Source: Planctomycetaceae bacterium (GTDB taxonomy: Bacteria; Planctomycetota; Planctomycetia; Pirellulales; Pirellulaceae). From it: DNA of 63,156 nt. This document shows, piece after piece, positions 8,428 to 18,022 of the stretch; position 1 is the first letter of the stretch; each line of letters begins with the position of its first letter. The notes beneath the pieces were generated by a model, which saw only the letters and a program-made list of their open reading frames with translations, was not told the origin of the DNA and made no database searches. The translations under genes were made by a program, and so were the position numbers. The stretch is from contig PAPJ01000030.1 in NCBI GenBank assembly GCA_002709045.1, positions 1-63,156 of the forward strand, given 5' to 3'.

Positions 8428-9930
8428 TTAAATTCCATAAAGAGGTTCCAGCTTAGCCTTTAAGTGCTCCATCAAATACGTGTGGGTTAAAGGCTCACCG
8501 GTGACGACTGCCACAAGTTCGGCAGGTGAAACATTACGACCTCGTTGATGAATCTTTTCTCCGACCCAGCGTTTCAATTCCAAAAACTCACCCCGTCGAA
8601 AGAGACTATCCAAACCGCCAAGTTCTTTATCGGCCTGTTGATAAAATTGAGCCGCATAGAGGTTGCCCAGCGAATAGGTTGGGAAATATCCAACCAGTCC
8701 TGCACTCCAGTGAACATCCTGCATTACACCGTCCGCATCGGTCGGCGGCTGGATTCCCAAATACTGTTGATACTTGGTATTCCATGCTTCGGGCAGATCA
8801 GCCGGATAAATCTCTTCGTTGATCAATGCCTGTTCCAATTCAAACCGAATAATAATATGCAGATTGTAAGTAAGTTCATCGGCTTCAACACGAATTAAAG
8901 ATGGCTCAACATGATTAATTGCAAAGAAGAAGTCATCCAGTGCGACATCGCTCAAACTTGAAAATTCCTGCTGTGCCTGAGCGTACCAGTAATCCCAAAA
9001 TGGCCTGCCGCGTCCAACCTGATTTTCCCACATCCGCGATTGTGATTCGTGAATGCCTAAGGACAGATAATGCCCCGGCCCTAAACCATAATGCGATTTC
9101 CGCAGTCCCTGATCATAGATACCATGGCCAGCTTCATGCAGAATTCCAAAAAAAGCCATATTAAAGAAGTTACTGTCATAGCGAGTGGTAATACGGCAAT
9201 CGTCCGGTCCGGCTTCCGTACAGAAGGGGTGATGTGTCACGTCCAGTCGGCCACGATCAAATTCAAAACCAATAGCCTTAGCAGCTTTTGAACCAAACCT
9301 TTCCTGAATATCCACAGGATAATTACGGGTAAGTATACTTCGGTCAGGAGATCTGCCACTGCCCTGAATGGATTCCAGCAGGGGAACTAAATCCTGGCGA
9401 AGAGCTTCCAGTGCTGCCCGCACGGTACTCGTCTTTTCACCCGGTTCATAATCATCCAATAATGCATCATAGCGACACTCGTCATACCCGATTGCATCTG
9501 CCTGTTCGCGTTTAAGAGAATAGACTGTTTCAAGGTATGGCAGAAACTTACTGAAGTCATTTTCGCGCCGCGCTTCAACCCAGGCATGTTGTCCGTCATT
9601 GGTTGCACGCGTTAATGCTTCAACGAGTGCTGCCGGTAACTTGGTTTGCTTATCATAATTACGTTGAGCTTCACGAATCACCGTGGCAGAATCGCTTTGA
9701 GCATCCGCCGTTAAATCGGTATCCTGTACCTCGGCCAGCCACTGACCGATACGGGGGTCTGTCTGTTTTTCATGGACCAGACGTGCTACATATGCCTGTT
9801 GTTCGGTTCGATACGCACTTCCTTCCTGAGGAAGCTTACAACGGGCATCCCAGTCCAGCAGCGACTCAATCGAATTCAACAAAGCAATTTCACGTGTATG
9901 TGCACATAGTTTTTCAAAAGCATCAGACAT
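8428..9930 (-). CDS. M32 family metallocarboxypeptidase (Taq type)
   Basis: Zinc carboxypeptidase removing C-terminal residues from peptides, probably in the cytoplasm since no signal peptide is present. Family M32 motifs are all visible: the zinc site HEAGH in FGILHEAGHGIYDQGL, preceded by HPF and ITTRYDSNFF, and followed by GIHESQSRMWENQVGR, which carries the third ligand region. About 500 residues is normal for the family. The longest frame starts at 9972 with 14 extra residues (MLVHFQSSQNGILN) that M32 proteins lack. The ATG at 9930 (MSDAFEKLCAHTREI) matches the usual family start, so I use it, although no good Shine-Dalgarno supports either. It is upstream of the zinc-ribbon gene in the same direction with a 94-nt gap. 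Confidence 0.93.
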   Translation of the reverse strand: MSDAFEKLCAHTREIALLNSIESLLDWDARCKLPQEGSAYRTEQQAYVARLVHEKQTDPRIGQWLAEVQDTDLTADAQSDSATVIREAQRNYDKQTKLPAALVEALTRATNDGQHAWVEARRENDFSKFLPYLETVYSLKREQADAIGYDECRYDALLDDYEPGEKTSTVRAALEALRQDLVPLLESIQGSGRSPDRSILTRNYPVDIQERFGSKAAKAIGFEFDRGRLDVTHHPFCTEAGPDDCRITTRYDSNFFNMAFFGILHEAGHGIYDQGLRKSHYGLGPGHYLSLGIHESQSRMWENQVGRGRPFWDYWYAQAQQEFSSLSDVALDDFFFAINHVEPSLIRVEADELTYNLHIIIRFELEQALINEEIYPADLPEAWNTKYQQYLGIQPPTDADGVMQDVHWSAGLVGYFPTYSLGNLYAAQFYQQADKELGGLDSLFRRGEFLELKRWVGEKIHQRGRNVSPAELVAVVTGEPLTHTYLMEHLKAKLEPLYGI

Positions 9931-10058
9931 GTTTAAAATCCCATTTTGACTTGACTGGAAATGCACTAACAACCTTTGTGAGACGTTAGAATTTCGTTCC
10001 AGTGTATCGCAGTAACCACACTATTAAAATAACCATAGTCATACTGACTGCAGGGTTA

Positions 10059-10811
10059 TTACCCCCTGAAAATCAAATCATAACCAATCAGGAACAAAGC
10101 CATATCTACAATGGCGTGACTAACCCAGACGGCCAGGAAATTTCCGGAGCGACCATACAACCAAGCCCAGTATCCACCGCCGAGAGCCACTGCGAATGAA
10201 AATAAATAAGCCAAAACAGAGGTTGGTCCAAAAAAGACCACCATCAAGACAACATGGTGAGCCATAAATCCGAGGCTGGAAATCAGAATAGCCTGTAAAT
10301 CGGAAATCGTCCGTGTCAATCTTTTATAGACAAACCAGCGCCAATAGTACTCTTCCATTCCGGAGTGGATCAGTGAATAAAACGTGGCAAAAGCACCGTA
10401 AGCCCAGAGGCTATTCAGTCCGAAACCATCTACTTTCCCCGATACTTTATCTTGGAGATAAAAGTAGGATGCCGAACCTTTCAAAAAGCCATGGTACATG
10501 ATCAAAGCAGCTGTCAGGATAAGAAGACCAAAACCAACCGCCTGCTTCATTGCAGGTTTCTTCCAGAGCGGCAGCTCAATCGATTCACGACAGATCAAAA
10601 ACGCAAAAACGACCGGGAATAAAAACTGAATCAACTTCAAAACAGTGAAGACCGTGTTCTGACTAGCCGTATCCTGATCATTCATAAATACGAAGTAGAA
10701 GATCGTTAGCAGCAACGGATATATCATCGCGAACCACAGTGACACTGGAATACGATGGATCCTTGATGCCTGTTCCCGCTGGATCACAGGCAACTCTGAA
10801 TCGCCGGTCAT
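10059..10811 (-). CDS. CPBP family intramembrane metalloprotease
   Basis: Polytopic inner-membrane protein of the CPBP (CAAX protease and bacteriocin-processing, Rce1-like) family. The family's conserved acidic and histidine residues are visible: Glu-Glu with Arg in MEEYYWRWF (153-158), His185/186 in GFMAHHVV, and HAIVD near residue 232. Roughly six to eight hydrophobic segments span the rest, and 250 residues is usual. The start codon overlaps the stop of the upstream sialidase-like gene as ATGA (10808-10811), which implies translational coupling. The substrate is unknown; members are linked to protein maturation, bacteriocin immunity or lipid-anchored protein processing. The catalytic residues look intact. 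Confidence 0.85.
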   Translation of the reverse strand: MTGDSELPVIQREQASRIHRIPVSLWFAMIYPLLLTIFYFVFMNDQDTASQNTVFTVLKLIQFLFPVVFAFLICRESIELPLWKKPAMKQAVGFGLLILTAALIMYHGFLKGSASYFYLQDKVSGKVDGFGLNSLWAYGAFATFYSLIHSGMEEYYWRWFVYKRLTRTISDLQAILISSLGFMAHHVVLMVVFFGPTSVLAYLFSFAVALGGGYWAWLYGRSGNFLAVWVSHAIVDMALFLIGYDLIFRG

Positions 10812-11950
10812 GTCAGACTCCAGCGTGTTTGACGCAGAATCGCTTTGGGACTACTCTTCATCTTTTCATACCAGACACTGAGGAAGTCACCTGCATCCAA
10901 TTCGACGGTCGTAACATAGCCAAGATCATAGTTAGCGGCTTGGTCACTCAGCGTTATCGGTTCTGACCAGGTTTTTCCTTCGTCTTCACTTAACCGTGCC
11001 TGATTGCCCATCGAACCGCGACGGTATCCGTAGGACATCAATAGCCGCCCGTCCATTAAACGCAATAAGTGCGAGGGAAAACCCCAGACACCAATCGAGT
11101 GAGGAACACTCCAAGTTACTCCGCCATCGGTGGATTCAGTTTGCAGGGTTTCACCGGTATTTCTTGTATTGTGATTTCTGATATGAGCAATCAGTTTCCC
11201 ACTCGGGGCTTCCACTGTATGTAACTCGTGATACAGTTCGGCATCGTCACCCTGCCTTGTCGGAATACGGGCCTGATGCTTCCATGATTTACCATCATCT
11301 TTGGAAATCGCCGAGCCAATATAAGCATCCTCTCGCCAAAGGTGCTTGCCGGCATACAGTTGATTTCCATTGGAAAGCTGAATTGGCCCGTGTGGGCTAT
11401 TAAGGATACAGTCATAGGGTTTAGACCAGGTGATACCACCATCGGTCGAACGAATCATCCAGGTTCCCAGTGTCGCCTGTAACTCGGCACTACTGAGTCG
11501 TTGGTGAGCCGCTTGCCACCGTTTTATCCGTTCCGCTTCCCAGTTTCCTTGCTGCTGAGCTTTTTCAAGAATGGCAACATAGGCATTAGACGTAAATGTC
11601 GTAGCTAACAGTGTTCCTTGATCCGTCTCAAGAATTCCTGCATCCCGATCATCAACAGGGGTATCCAGAATAGTCTGAGGCAGAAGCCAGGACTTCCCCT
11701 GATCCTTACTACGATAAAACTGCACCGAACCAAACGGACAGACGTGTGATTCGCGTGTACCCGACGCAACCAGAACCAATTGGCCATTACTTCGTTTAGC
11801 CAGGGTTGGCCATCCGCTATAGTGTCCAACACTTACATCAATGACCTGCGGGGGCTCAATATCTGCAGATGGTGCCGCTTTAGTCGAGCGTGGTAAAGCA
11901 ACCGTGGCGACCGATGCCATAGATAATTGGAGTGCCGTTCGGCGTTTCAT
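10808..11950 (-). CDS. Tat-exported sialidase-like (BNR repeat) protein
   Basis: Six-bladed propeller of the sialidase/BNR superfamily. The N-terminus MKRRTALQLSMASVATVALP looks like a twin-arginine signal, so the protein is probably exported folded. Five Asp-box repeats are visible: SKDQGKSW, STDGGITW, SKDDGKSW, STDGGVTW and SEDEGKTW. At 380 residues it is a lone catalytic-size propeller. Whether it cleaves sialic acid is doubtful: Planctomycetota carry many such proteins, and other substrates or non-enzymatic roles are possible. It is translationally coupled (ATGA) to the CPBP protease downstream. Family call is firm; activity is inferred. Confidence 0.85.
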   Translation of the reverse strand: MKRRTALQLSMASVATVALPRSTKAAPSADIEPPQVIDVSVGHYSGWPTLAKRSNGQLVLVASGTRESHVCPFGSVQFYRSKDQGKSWLLPQTILDTPVDDRDAGILETDQGTLLATTFTSNAYVAILEKAQQQGNWEAERIKRWQAAHQRLSSAELQATLGTWMIRSTDGGITWSKPYDCILNSPHGPIQLSNGNQLYAGKHLWREDAYIGSAISKDDGKSWKHQARIPTRQGDDAELYHELHTVEAPSGKLIAHIRNHNTRNTGETLQTESTDGGVTWSVPHSIGVWGFPSHLLRLMDGRLLMSYGYRRGSMGNQARLSEDEGKTWSEPITLSDQAANYDLGYVTTVELDAGDFLSVWYEKMKSSPKAILRQTRWSLT

Positions 11951-12161
11951 AGCTATTGTCCTAAAACAGGATAAGAGTCGTCAGCACTACATCTTAGTGA
12001 AGTCGCCTTAAAAAGGTTATTTTTTTTGAATTCAAGGGTTCCAATTTATCAATTCTGCTAAAGAATTTCTAAGCGCAGGACGTTTAGACACTAAATTCAC
12101 TGCTGTCTTGAATAAGCAGCATTTTGATTATTACTAATAGGTATTTTCCGGAGTCGAGAAA

Positions 12162-13751
12162 ATGAATCTCAGACAACACGGAATCAGTAACTTAAACGTA
12201 TACCACAACCTCGCACCTGCTGCGTTATACGAGCATGCTGTGCAGTTTGATAATGCGGAGATCACTTCATCCGGAGCGTTATGCAACCAATCCTACGAAA
12301 AAACGGGACGCAGTCCGCTCGATAAGCGTATCGTGGACAATCCCGAATCACGAGATGATGTATGGTGGGGACCGGTAAATATCCCGCTGAGTGAGAAGTC
12401 ATATCAAACCAACCGCCTACGTGCCATCAAATTTCTGGATGCCTGTGAAAATCTCTACGTGGTAGACGGATTTGCTGGCTGGGATCCAAAACATCAACTT
12501 AAGATTCGCGTCATTTGTGCACGACCCTACCATGCATTATTCATGCATAACATGCTTATTCGTCCCACGACAGACGAACTGGTTGATTTTGGCCGACCGG
12601 ACTATACTATTCTCAATGCCGGTAAATGTCCGGCCGATCCAACCGTTGCCGGAAATGAAAGCCCCACCAGCGTCGCATTAAACCTGGAAGCGAAAGAGTT
12701 AACAATACTCGGCACTCAGTACGCTGGTGAAATGAAAAAAGGCATCTTCACGATTATGCATCAGCTAATGCCCAAGGCTGGTATCCTATCGATGCATTGT
12801 AGTGCCAATCAAGGAAGTAACGGTGATGTGGCGCTCTTCTTTGGTCTCTCCGGAACAGGGAAAACAACACTGTCGGCCGATGCAACTCGGTCGCTTATCG
12901 GAGATGACGAACATTGCTGGACGGACGAGGGCGTCTTCAATATCGAGGGTGGATGCTATGCAAAAGTGATTGATTTAACAGTCGATTCCGAACCTGAAAT
13001 CTTCAATGCGATCCGATTTGGCACCGTGCTGGAAAACACATTTGTAGAACCCGTAACTCGGGAAGTTGATTACACTGACACAAATCTAACACTAAACACT
13101 CGTGCTGCTTATCCCATTGACTTCATCGCCAATGCTGCCAATCCATGCGTCGGCGGACATCCCAACAACATTATCCTGCTGACCTGTGATGCTTTTGGCG
13201 TCCTGCCACCGGTTTCACGACTAACACCGGAACAAGCCAGCTACTACTTCCTTAATGGCTATACTGCCAAAGTTGCCGGCACTGAAATGGGCGTGAGCGA
13301 ACCCGAAGCCACCTTCTCTACATGCTTCGGAGCAGCTTTCCTGATGCATCACCCGAACACTTACAGCCGCATGTTAGCTGAGAAAATGAAACGACATCAA
13401 ACCAATGCCTGGCTCATTAATACCGGCTGGTCAGGAGGAGCCTTTGGTGAGGGAAAACGCATCAGTCTGCAGAATACCCGACAGATCATCAATGCCATCC
13501 ATAATGGTATTTTGGCAAAGACTCCGACCAAACCGGAATCTTTTTTTGGATTGGAGATCCCTGTGACGGTACCTGCTTGCTCAGACTCGATTTTGATTCC
13601 GCGGATGACATGGAAGAATCCTGATCAATATGACGCAGCAGCTAAAGCACTGGCAGAAAGATTTCACTCCAATTTTTCTCAATACATCCATCACGTTGAT
13701 CCTCAGGTTCTTCAGGCCGGACCAACCGTGGCACTGCGCAAAACAGGGTAA
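12162..13751 (+). CDS. pckA: Phosphoenolpyruvate carboxykinase (ATP)
   Basis: Converts oxaloacetate and ATP to phosphoenolpyruvate, CO2 and ADP, the entry step of gluconeogenesis, in the cytoplasm. The 529 residues show the ATP-type PEPCK set: SSGALCNQSYEKTGRSPLDKR near the start, the kinase-1a loop GLSGTGKTTLSAD (about 228-240), GDDEHCWTDEGVFNIEGGCYAK, and NTGWSGGAFGEGKRI with the substrate-binding region. Length is typical. It stands first in a plus-strand run, divergent from the sialidase-like gene, and birA follows 41 nt later. Fits an organism growing on acids or deoxysugars released from glycans. Confidence 0.97.
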   Translation: MNLRQHGISNLNVYHNLAPAALYEHAVQFDNAEITSSGALCNQSYEKTGRSPLDKRIVDNPESRDDVWWGPVNIPLSEKSYQTNRLRAIKFLDACENLYVVDGFAGWDPKHQLKIRVICARPYHALFMHNMLIRPTTDELVDFGRPDYTILNAGKCPADPTVAGNESPTSVALNLEAKELTILGTQYAGEMKKGIFTIMHQLMPKAGILSMHCSANQGSNGDVALFFGLSGTGKTTLSADATRSLIGDDEHCWTDEGVFNIEGGCYAKVIDLTVDSEPEIFNAIRFGTVLENTFVEPVTREVDYTDTNLTLNTRAAYPIDFIANAANPCVGGHPNNIILLTCDAFGVLPPVSRLTPEQASYYFLNGYTAKVAGTEMGVSEPEATFSTCFGAAFLMHHPNTYSRMLAEKMKRHQTNAWLINTGWSGGAFGEGKRISLQNTRQIINAIHNGILAKTPTKPESFFGLEIPVTVPACSDSILIPRMTWKNPDQYDAAAKALAERFHSNFSQYIHHVDPQVLQAGPTVALRKTG

Positions 13752-13792
13752 ACCTCTGTTCACCCTGCACTTTCAATTCAAGCGTTCTAACT

Positions 13793-14566
13793 ATGACCGG
13801 TCTGGCATTTAACATCCTCAAACTACGCCGGAATACATTTCTCGAATCGGTCGAGTATTTTGAACAGATCGCCTCAACCAATACTGCCGCACTCGACCGT
13901 CTACATTCAGTACCCGAGCTCGATAACGTTTTGGTACTAACTGCCGAGCAAACAGCTGGGCGAGGCCGAGGCAATCATCAGTGGTACGCAAGCAAAGGCG
14001 CGCTCACGTTCTCACTCATCCGTAACTTCTCTAAGCTCAGCGGAAATGATCTGGCAACACTTGCTCTGGTTACCGGCATCGGTGTTGCAAATGGCCTGCA
14101 GAAACTGACATCTTCACCGATCCAGCTAAAATGGCCCAATGATATTTTTGTCGCAGGTAAGAAGTTGGGAGGGATCCTCATTGAAACACATCAGGCGACC
14201 CCTCAAACGCCCGTAATCGGCATTGGCCTGAACATCAATAACCAGATTCAACAGCACGCCCCCAAGGACGTGGCAGCAGCAAGCATCTCTTTAATCGATC
14301 TAATCGGTACAACCAGTAATCTGACCGACGTGCTGATCGGTTTACTCAACCATTTAGACAACTTTTATAGGCAACTTAATGCAAAAACGACTGATATCCC
14401 GTCCCATTGGAATCCGCGCTGTATGTTAAAGGGTAGCAAGGTAGATTTCGTTCAGGGTAAGACGCGTTATCAGGGAAACTGTCACGGAGTGCAGGCTGAT
14501 GGGGCATTATTACTGGAAATAGATGGCGAAATCAGGCCTTTTTATTCAGGCTCCATCACCCTCTAA
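13793..14566 (+). CDS. birA: Biotin--[acetyl-CoA-carboxylase] ligase
   Basis: Attaches biotin to the carboxyl carrier protein of biotin enzymes through biotinyl-AMP. Visible motifs are TAGRGRGNHQWYASKGALTF (biotin/ATP loop; GRGRG in Escherichia coli BirA), LKWPNDI and KLGGILIE with the active-site lysine region, and a C-terminal domain ending in GALLLEIDGEIRPFYSG. There is no N-terminal helix-turn-helix, so this is the monofunctional class without repressor activity. It follows pckA by 41 nt and could be co-transcribed with it. About 257 residues is normal for the class. Confidence 0.92.
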   Translation: MTGLAFNILKLRRNTFLESVEYFEQIASTNTAALDRLHSVPELDNVLVLTAEQTAGRGRGNHQWYASKGALTFSLIRNFSKLSGNDLATLALVTGIGVANGLQKLTSSPIQLKWPNDIFVAGKKLGGILIETHQATPQTPVIGIGLNINNQIQQHAPKDVAAASISLIDLIGTTSNLTDVLIGLLNHLDNFYRQLNAKTTDIPSHWNPRCMLKGSKVDFVQGKTRYQGNCHGVQADGALLLEIDGEIRPFYSGSITL

Positions 14567-14661
14567 CAGAACGAAATTCGATCCTTACCCGTATTACAGG
14601 AACGTCTTTCAAAGACTGCTTAAATCCCTTTTACCGAATCAAATTCCAATCCGGTTTCGCC

Positions 14662-17600
14662 ATGTCAGATACATCCGTGTCACCAAAAGCTCATCCTCTT
14701 AAAACCCCGGAACTCATTGCACTAATCTGCTTTGTCCTTTCCGGATTTGCAGCACTCGTCTATGAAATCAGCTGGATTCGTAAAGCAAGTGTGATTGTAG
14801 GGGGAACAACTTACGCGGTGAGTACGGTACTGGCGGTTTTCTTCGCCGGCCTGGCCATTGGTAATCACCTGTTTGGCAAACGCACCCGACGACAACGTAC
14901 ACCAATGAAATTGTACGGAAAACTCGAAATCGGCGTAGGCATTTTGTGTATCACTAGCGTCTTCATGCTTCCCGTCATCGATTCATTTTACACGTCCCTG
15001 TATGACTCTATCCAAGGTTCTATTCTGACGTCGCTGCTGGTAAGAGCCGGTCTGGTAAGTATCTGTTTACTTCCTCCAACAATTTTAATGGGAGCCACGT
15101 TACCACTTTTCTGTCGTCAGTTTGTCCGCCATCAGAATGGCGTTCTTAATTCGGTAAGTTGGCTATATGCACTAAACACACTGGGAGCAACCCTCGGGGC
15201 TGCACTCTGTGGGTTCCTGCTGCTACCAGCCGTGGGAATCAATACATCTATATTCCTTGCCGGTGGTATCAACATCGCGATTGGATTCGCTGTGCAAATG
15301 CTTCGTCTTCCGGAAACCGTGGCCGCTGAAGAGCGGGAATCAGATAAAGAGATTGCTCAGACCAATGAAAAATCAAGGGCCATGGGATGGGTCTTCGCCC
15401 TGGCAGGATTTGCTGCATTGGGAAATGAAGTTGTCTGGACACGATTCCTAACACTTCTGATAGACAACAATGTCTATACCTATACGCTGACGCTTACCGT
15501 GATCCTGCTGGGGATCGTGCTTGGTAGTCTATTCGCAACCAGCATCAAGCCTGACTTTAAACGCAACACATTTTTATTTGGTGTCTTACAGATTCTCAGC
15601 GGACTGCTGACATTTGCAATCATTATGGCACCGGCTGAAATTGTCTGGATTAACTTTATGGAAAGAATCGGCACCGGCTTGCTGAGTCAGCAACTGCTAC
15701 TAATCGGGATGATAATGCTTGTTCCGTCGATCATGGTGGGAATGGCATTTCCACTTGGTATCCGCTTGGCCAACTCAAGTACGAGTGGAATCGGAGCTGA
15801 TGTCGGACGTTTATCGGCACTGAATACTTTGGGAGGTATCTTTGGATCGTTGCTAATCGGCTTTCTGATACTTCCACGTCTGGGGCTGGAAAACGCCGTT
15901 GCCCTGACAAGTGCCTGCAGTGTGGCTGCCGGATTTCTGGTTTGGTCTAAACTGGAACAGGGACGAATTCTGGAAAACCGTGTCGCCTGGATCCTGATTG
16001 TTGCATTGGCTTTCGTAGGAATTCGAGTCTCCAGCAACAGTATATTCATTCAGCGCACTCGCATTCCTTTTGACATGTTAAGTCAGGGACGGCAAATCCC
16101 GACACTTGACGGAACAAATCTGGCTCTGATCGAAGGCGTCAATTCTTTTATCACGGTTGTTGAAAATAATGATCTGTTTGAATTACACATTGACAAGCAA
16201 TGGCAAGGTAACTCGAAACGAACGCAGCAGTTCATGGCGGGACACATTCCATCACTGGTACATGGAAATCCCAAAAGTGTCTGTGTTGTTGGTCTGGGAA
16301 CAGGCCAGACAGCTCAGCGATTTCTCATGCACGATATTGAAAAGCTGGATCTGGTGGAAATCGAAGCGGAACTCGAACCTTTACTGATTCGTTTCTTTAA
16401 TGGTGACTGGTTAACCGAAGGCAGTATCGCTCGCGAAAACACTGACATCGAAGTGATTGTCGAAGACGGACGCAATTACCTCACACACACTGACAACAAA
16501 TACGACATCATCTCGATTGAAGTTGGACAGGTTTTTCGCCCCGGAGTAACGAGTTTCTATACACACGAGTTCTATCATGGTGCCCGACAGCGACTCAACG
16601 AGGGAGGTGTACTTTCCCAATTTGTTCCTTTGGAATTTCTCGCCAAGCCTGAATTCCAGTCAGTCGTCGCTACCTTCCTCAAAACATTTCCCAATTCACA
16701 ACTCTGGTATAACACTTCCGAGCTGCTATTGCTGGGAATTAACGGTGACGAAATAGCCACCTTTAGTCGTGAGGAAATCAGTCAGAAATTTAATGGTGAA
16801 GCAAGGCCACTGTTTATGGATGATTTGCGGTATCGCCATTGGGGAGGAACTGAACATCAACTTGCCAATCCTGAAATATTTTTATCTTGTTTTCTGGCCA
16901 ATGGTCCCAACCTTAGAAATATGGTCACCACAACAGCGGGTGACGTCAGCATTCTCTATGATGATAAACCCCGTCTGGAGTACCGAACCAATGAATCACT
17001 CGACTTCCACCGGCCGGTTTTACAGACAATTAGCGACAACTTAACACCAATTCAAACGATCATCCCGGACCTATCTAACGCCTTAACGGGCAGATGTCAG
17101 GTAATACGGCAACACAATCTGGCGCATATCGAAGCCAAGGCATATAGCGACGCCTCAAAGATTAAATTCGCTTATGCACAGTATGATGATGCTGTTGCCT
17201 ATCTCAAGCACGCTCTCACATTAAACCCGAACTATGCCGAAGCTAATTACGACTTAGCATTGATGCTACAGCGGATCTTCGCAATAAAAGTCGAATCTGG
17301 TGAAATCAAAGATCAAAGCGGGATGGACAAATATCTGAATGACGCTCGGGCATTTATGTTCCAAACCACAGAAATCGATAACGACAACTGGAAGGCACAC
17401 TCAGCACTAGCTGATGTTTCCTTTGAGGAACGCAATATTCCCGCCTGTGTTTATCATCTGGAGCAATGTGTACGTGTGACAATGGGGGCACCGGTGGGAC
17501 AGGACATCCTCAACTCGCACCCGGACAACCTTGAATCATTGATTTTCCTGGCAACGATCTATGCCATGTCGCCAGACTCTCAACTGCAGAATCCGGAAAA

Positions 17601-18009
17601 GGCACTTCAGCTTGTCGAAGCCGGAATTCAGGCCGTGGATGTTTCTGTAATCCAGAAGGCTCAGTTAGTTTCGACTCAGGCCGCCGCTCAGGCGATGCTT
17701 GGTGAATTCAACACCGCCCAGCAACTGATTAACAGTGCGACCAATATGATTGATAATTTTGTCAAAGAAGTCGCAATGCTACAGGGCATCAGTCCTGCCG
17801 AAGCTGGAAGAGGCTATGAAGAATTCATGACCGATCTGACTCTACGATTAGGCTATTACGCTGAAGGCAAGTTGTACTTCAACAGTAGTATGGCTCTGCC
17901 ACGTCAGGTTCCGGCCACTGAGAATCCTTTGGACCTAAACAACCTGCAGGTACCGGTGCTACCGGGCGGTGAGAACCTGAACAGTCAACCAGGGACGGAA
18001 ACAAAATAA
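14662..18009 (+). CDS. Membrane-spermidine synthase-like fusion with TPR repeats
   Basis: Large inner-membrane fusion of 1115 residues. Two halves of a polytopic segment each open with the same motif: GFAALVYEISWIR...VGGTTYAVSTVLAVFFAGLAIG (about 28-67) and GFAALGNEVVWTR (about 249-261). Residues about 490-700 form a Rossmann methyltransferase fold of spermidine-synthase type with VCVVGLGTGQT (540-550) and VEDGRNYL (about 600). The position that is an acidic gate in polyamine synthases reads IEVGQVFRPGVTSFYTHEFY, so true spermidine synthesis is doubtful. The last 270 or so residues contain TPR-like repeats (YDDAVAYLKHALTLNPNYAEANYDLALML). The frame ends 13 nt from the oppositely transcribed beta-helix gene. 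Family call is good; the reaction is unknown. Confidence 0.8.
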   Translation: MSDTSVSPKAHPLKTPELIALICFVLSGFAALVYEISWIRKASVIVGGTTYAVSTVLAVFFAGLAIGNHLFGKRTRRQRTPMKLYGKLEIGVGILCITSVFMLPVIDSFYTSLYDSIQGSILTSLLVRAGLVSICLLPPTILMGATLPLFCRQFVRHQNGVLNSVSWLYALNTLGATLGAALCGFLLLPAVGINTSIFLAGGINIAIGFAVQMLRLPETVAAEERESDKEIAQTNEKSRAMGWVFALAGFAALGNEVVWTRFLTLLIDNNVYTYTLTLTVILLGIVLGSLFATSIKPDFKRNTFLFGVLQILSGLLTFAIIMAPAEIVWINFMERIGTGLLSQQLLLIGMIMLVPSIMVGMAFPLGIRLANSSTSGIGADVGRLSALNTLGGIFGSLLIGFLILPRLGLENAVALTSACSVAAGFLVWSKLEQGRILENRVAWILIVALAFVGIRVSSNSIFIQRTRIPFDMLSQGRQIPTLDGTNLALIEGVNSFITVVENNDLFELHIDKQWQGNSKRTQQFMAGHIPSLVHGNPKSVCVVGLGTGQTAQRFLMHDIEKLDLVEIEAELEPLLIRFFNGDWLTEGSIARENTDIEVIVEDGRNYLTHTDNKYDIISIEVGQVFRPGVTSFYTHEFYHGARQRLNEGGVLSQFVPLEFLAKPEFQSVVATFLKTFPNSQLWYNTSELLLLGINGDEIATFSREEISQKFNGEARPLFMDDLRYRHWGGTEHQLANPEIFLSCFLANGPNLRNMVTTTAGDVSILYDDKPRLEYRTNESLDFHRPVLQTISDNLTPIQTIIPDLSNALTGRCQVIRQHNLAHIEAKAYSDASKIKFAYAQYDDAVAYLKHALTLNPNYAEANYDLALMLQRIFAIKVESGEIKDQSGMDKYLNDARAFMFQTTEIDNDNWKAHSALADVSFEERNIPACVYHLEQCVRVTMGAPVGQDILNSHPDNLESLIFLATIYAMSPDSQLQNPEKALQLVEAGIQAVDVSVIQKAQLVSTQAAAQAMLGEFNTAQQLINSATNMIDNFVKEVAMLQGISPAEAGRGYEEFMTDLTLRLGYYAEGKLYFNSSMALPRQVPATENPLDLNNLQVPVLPGGENLNSQPGTETK

Positions 18010-18022
18010 TCCTCACGGTCTG

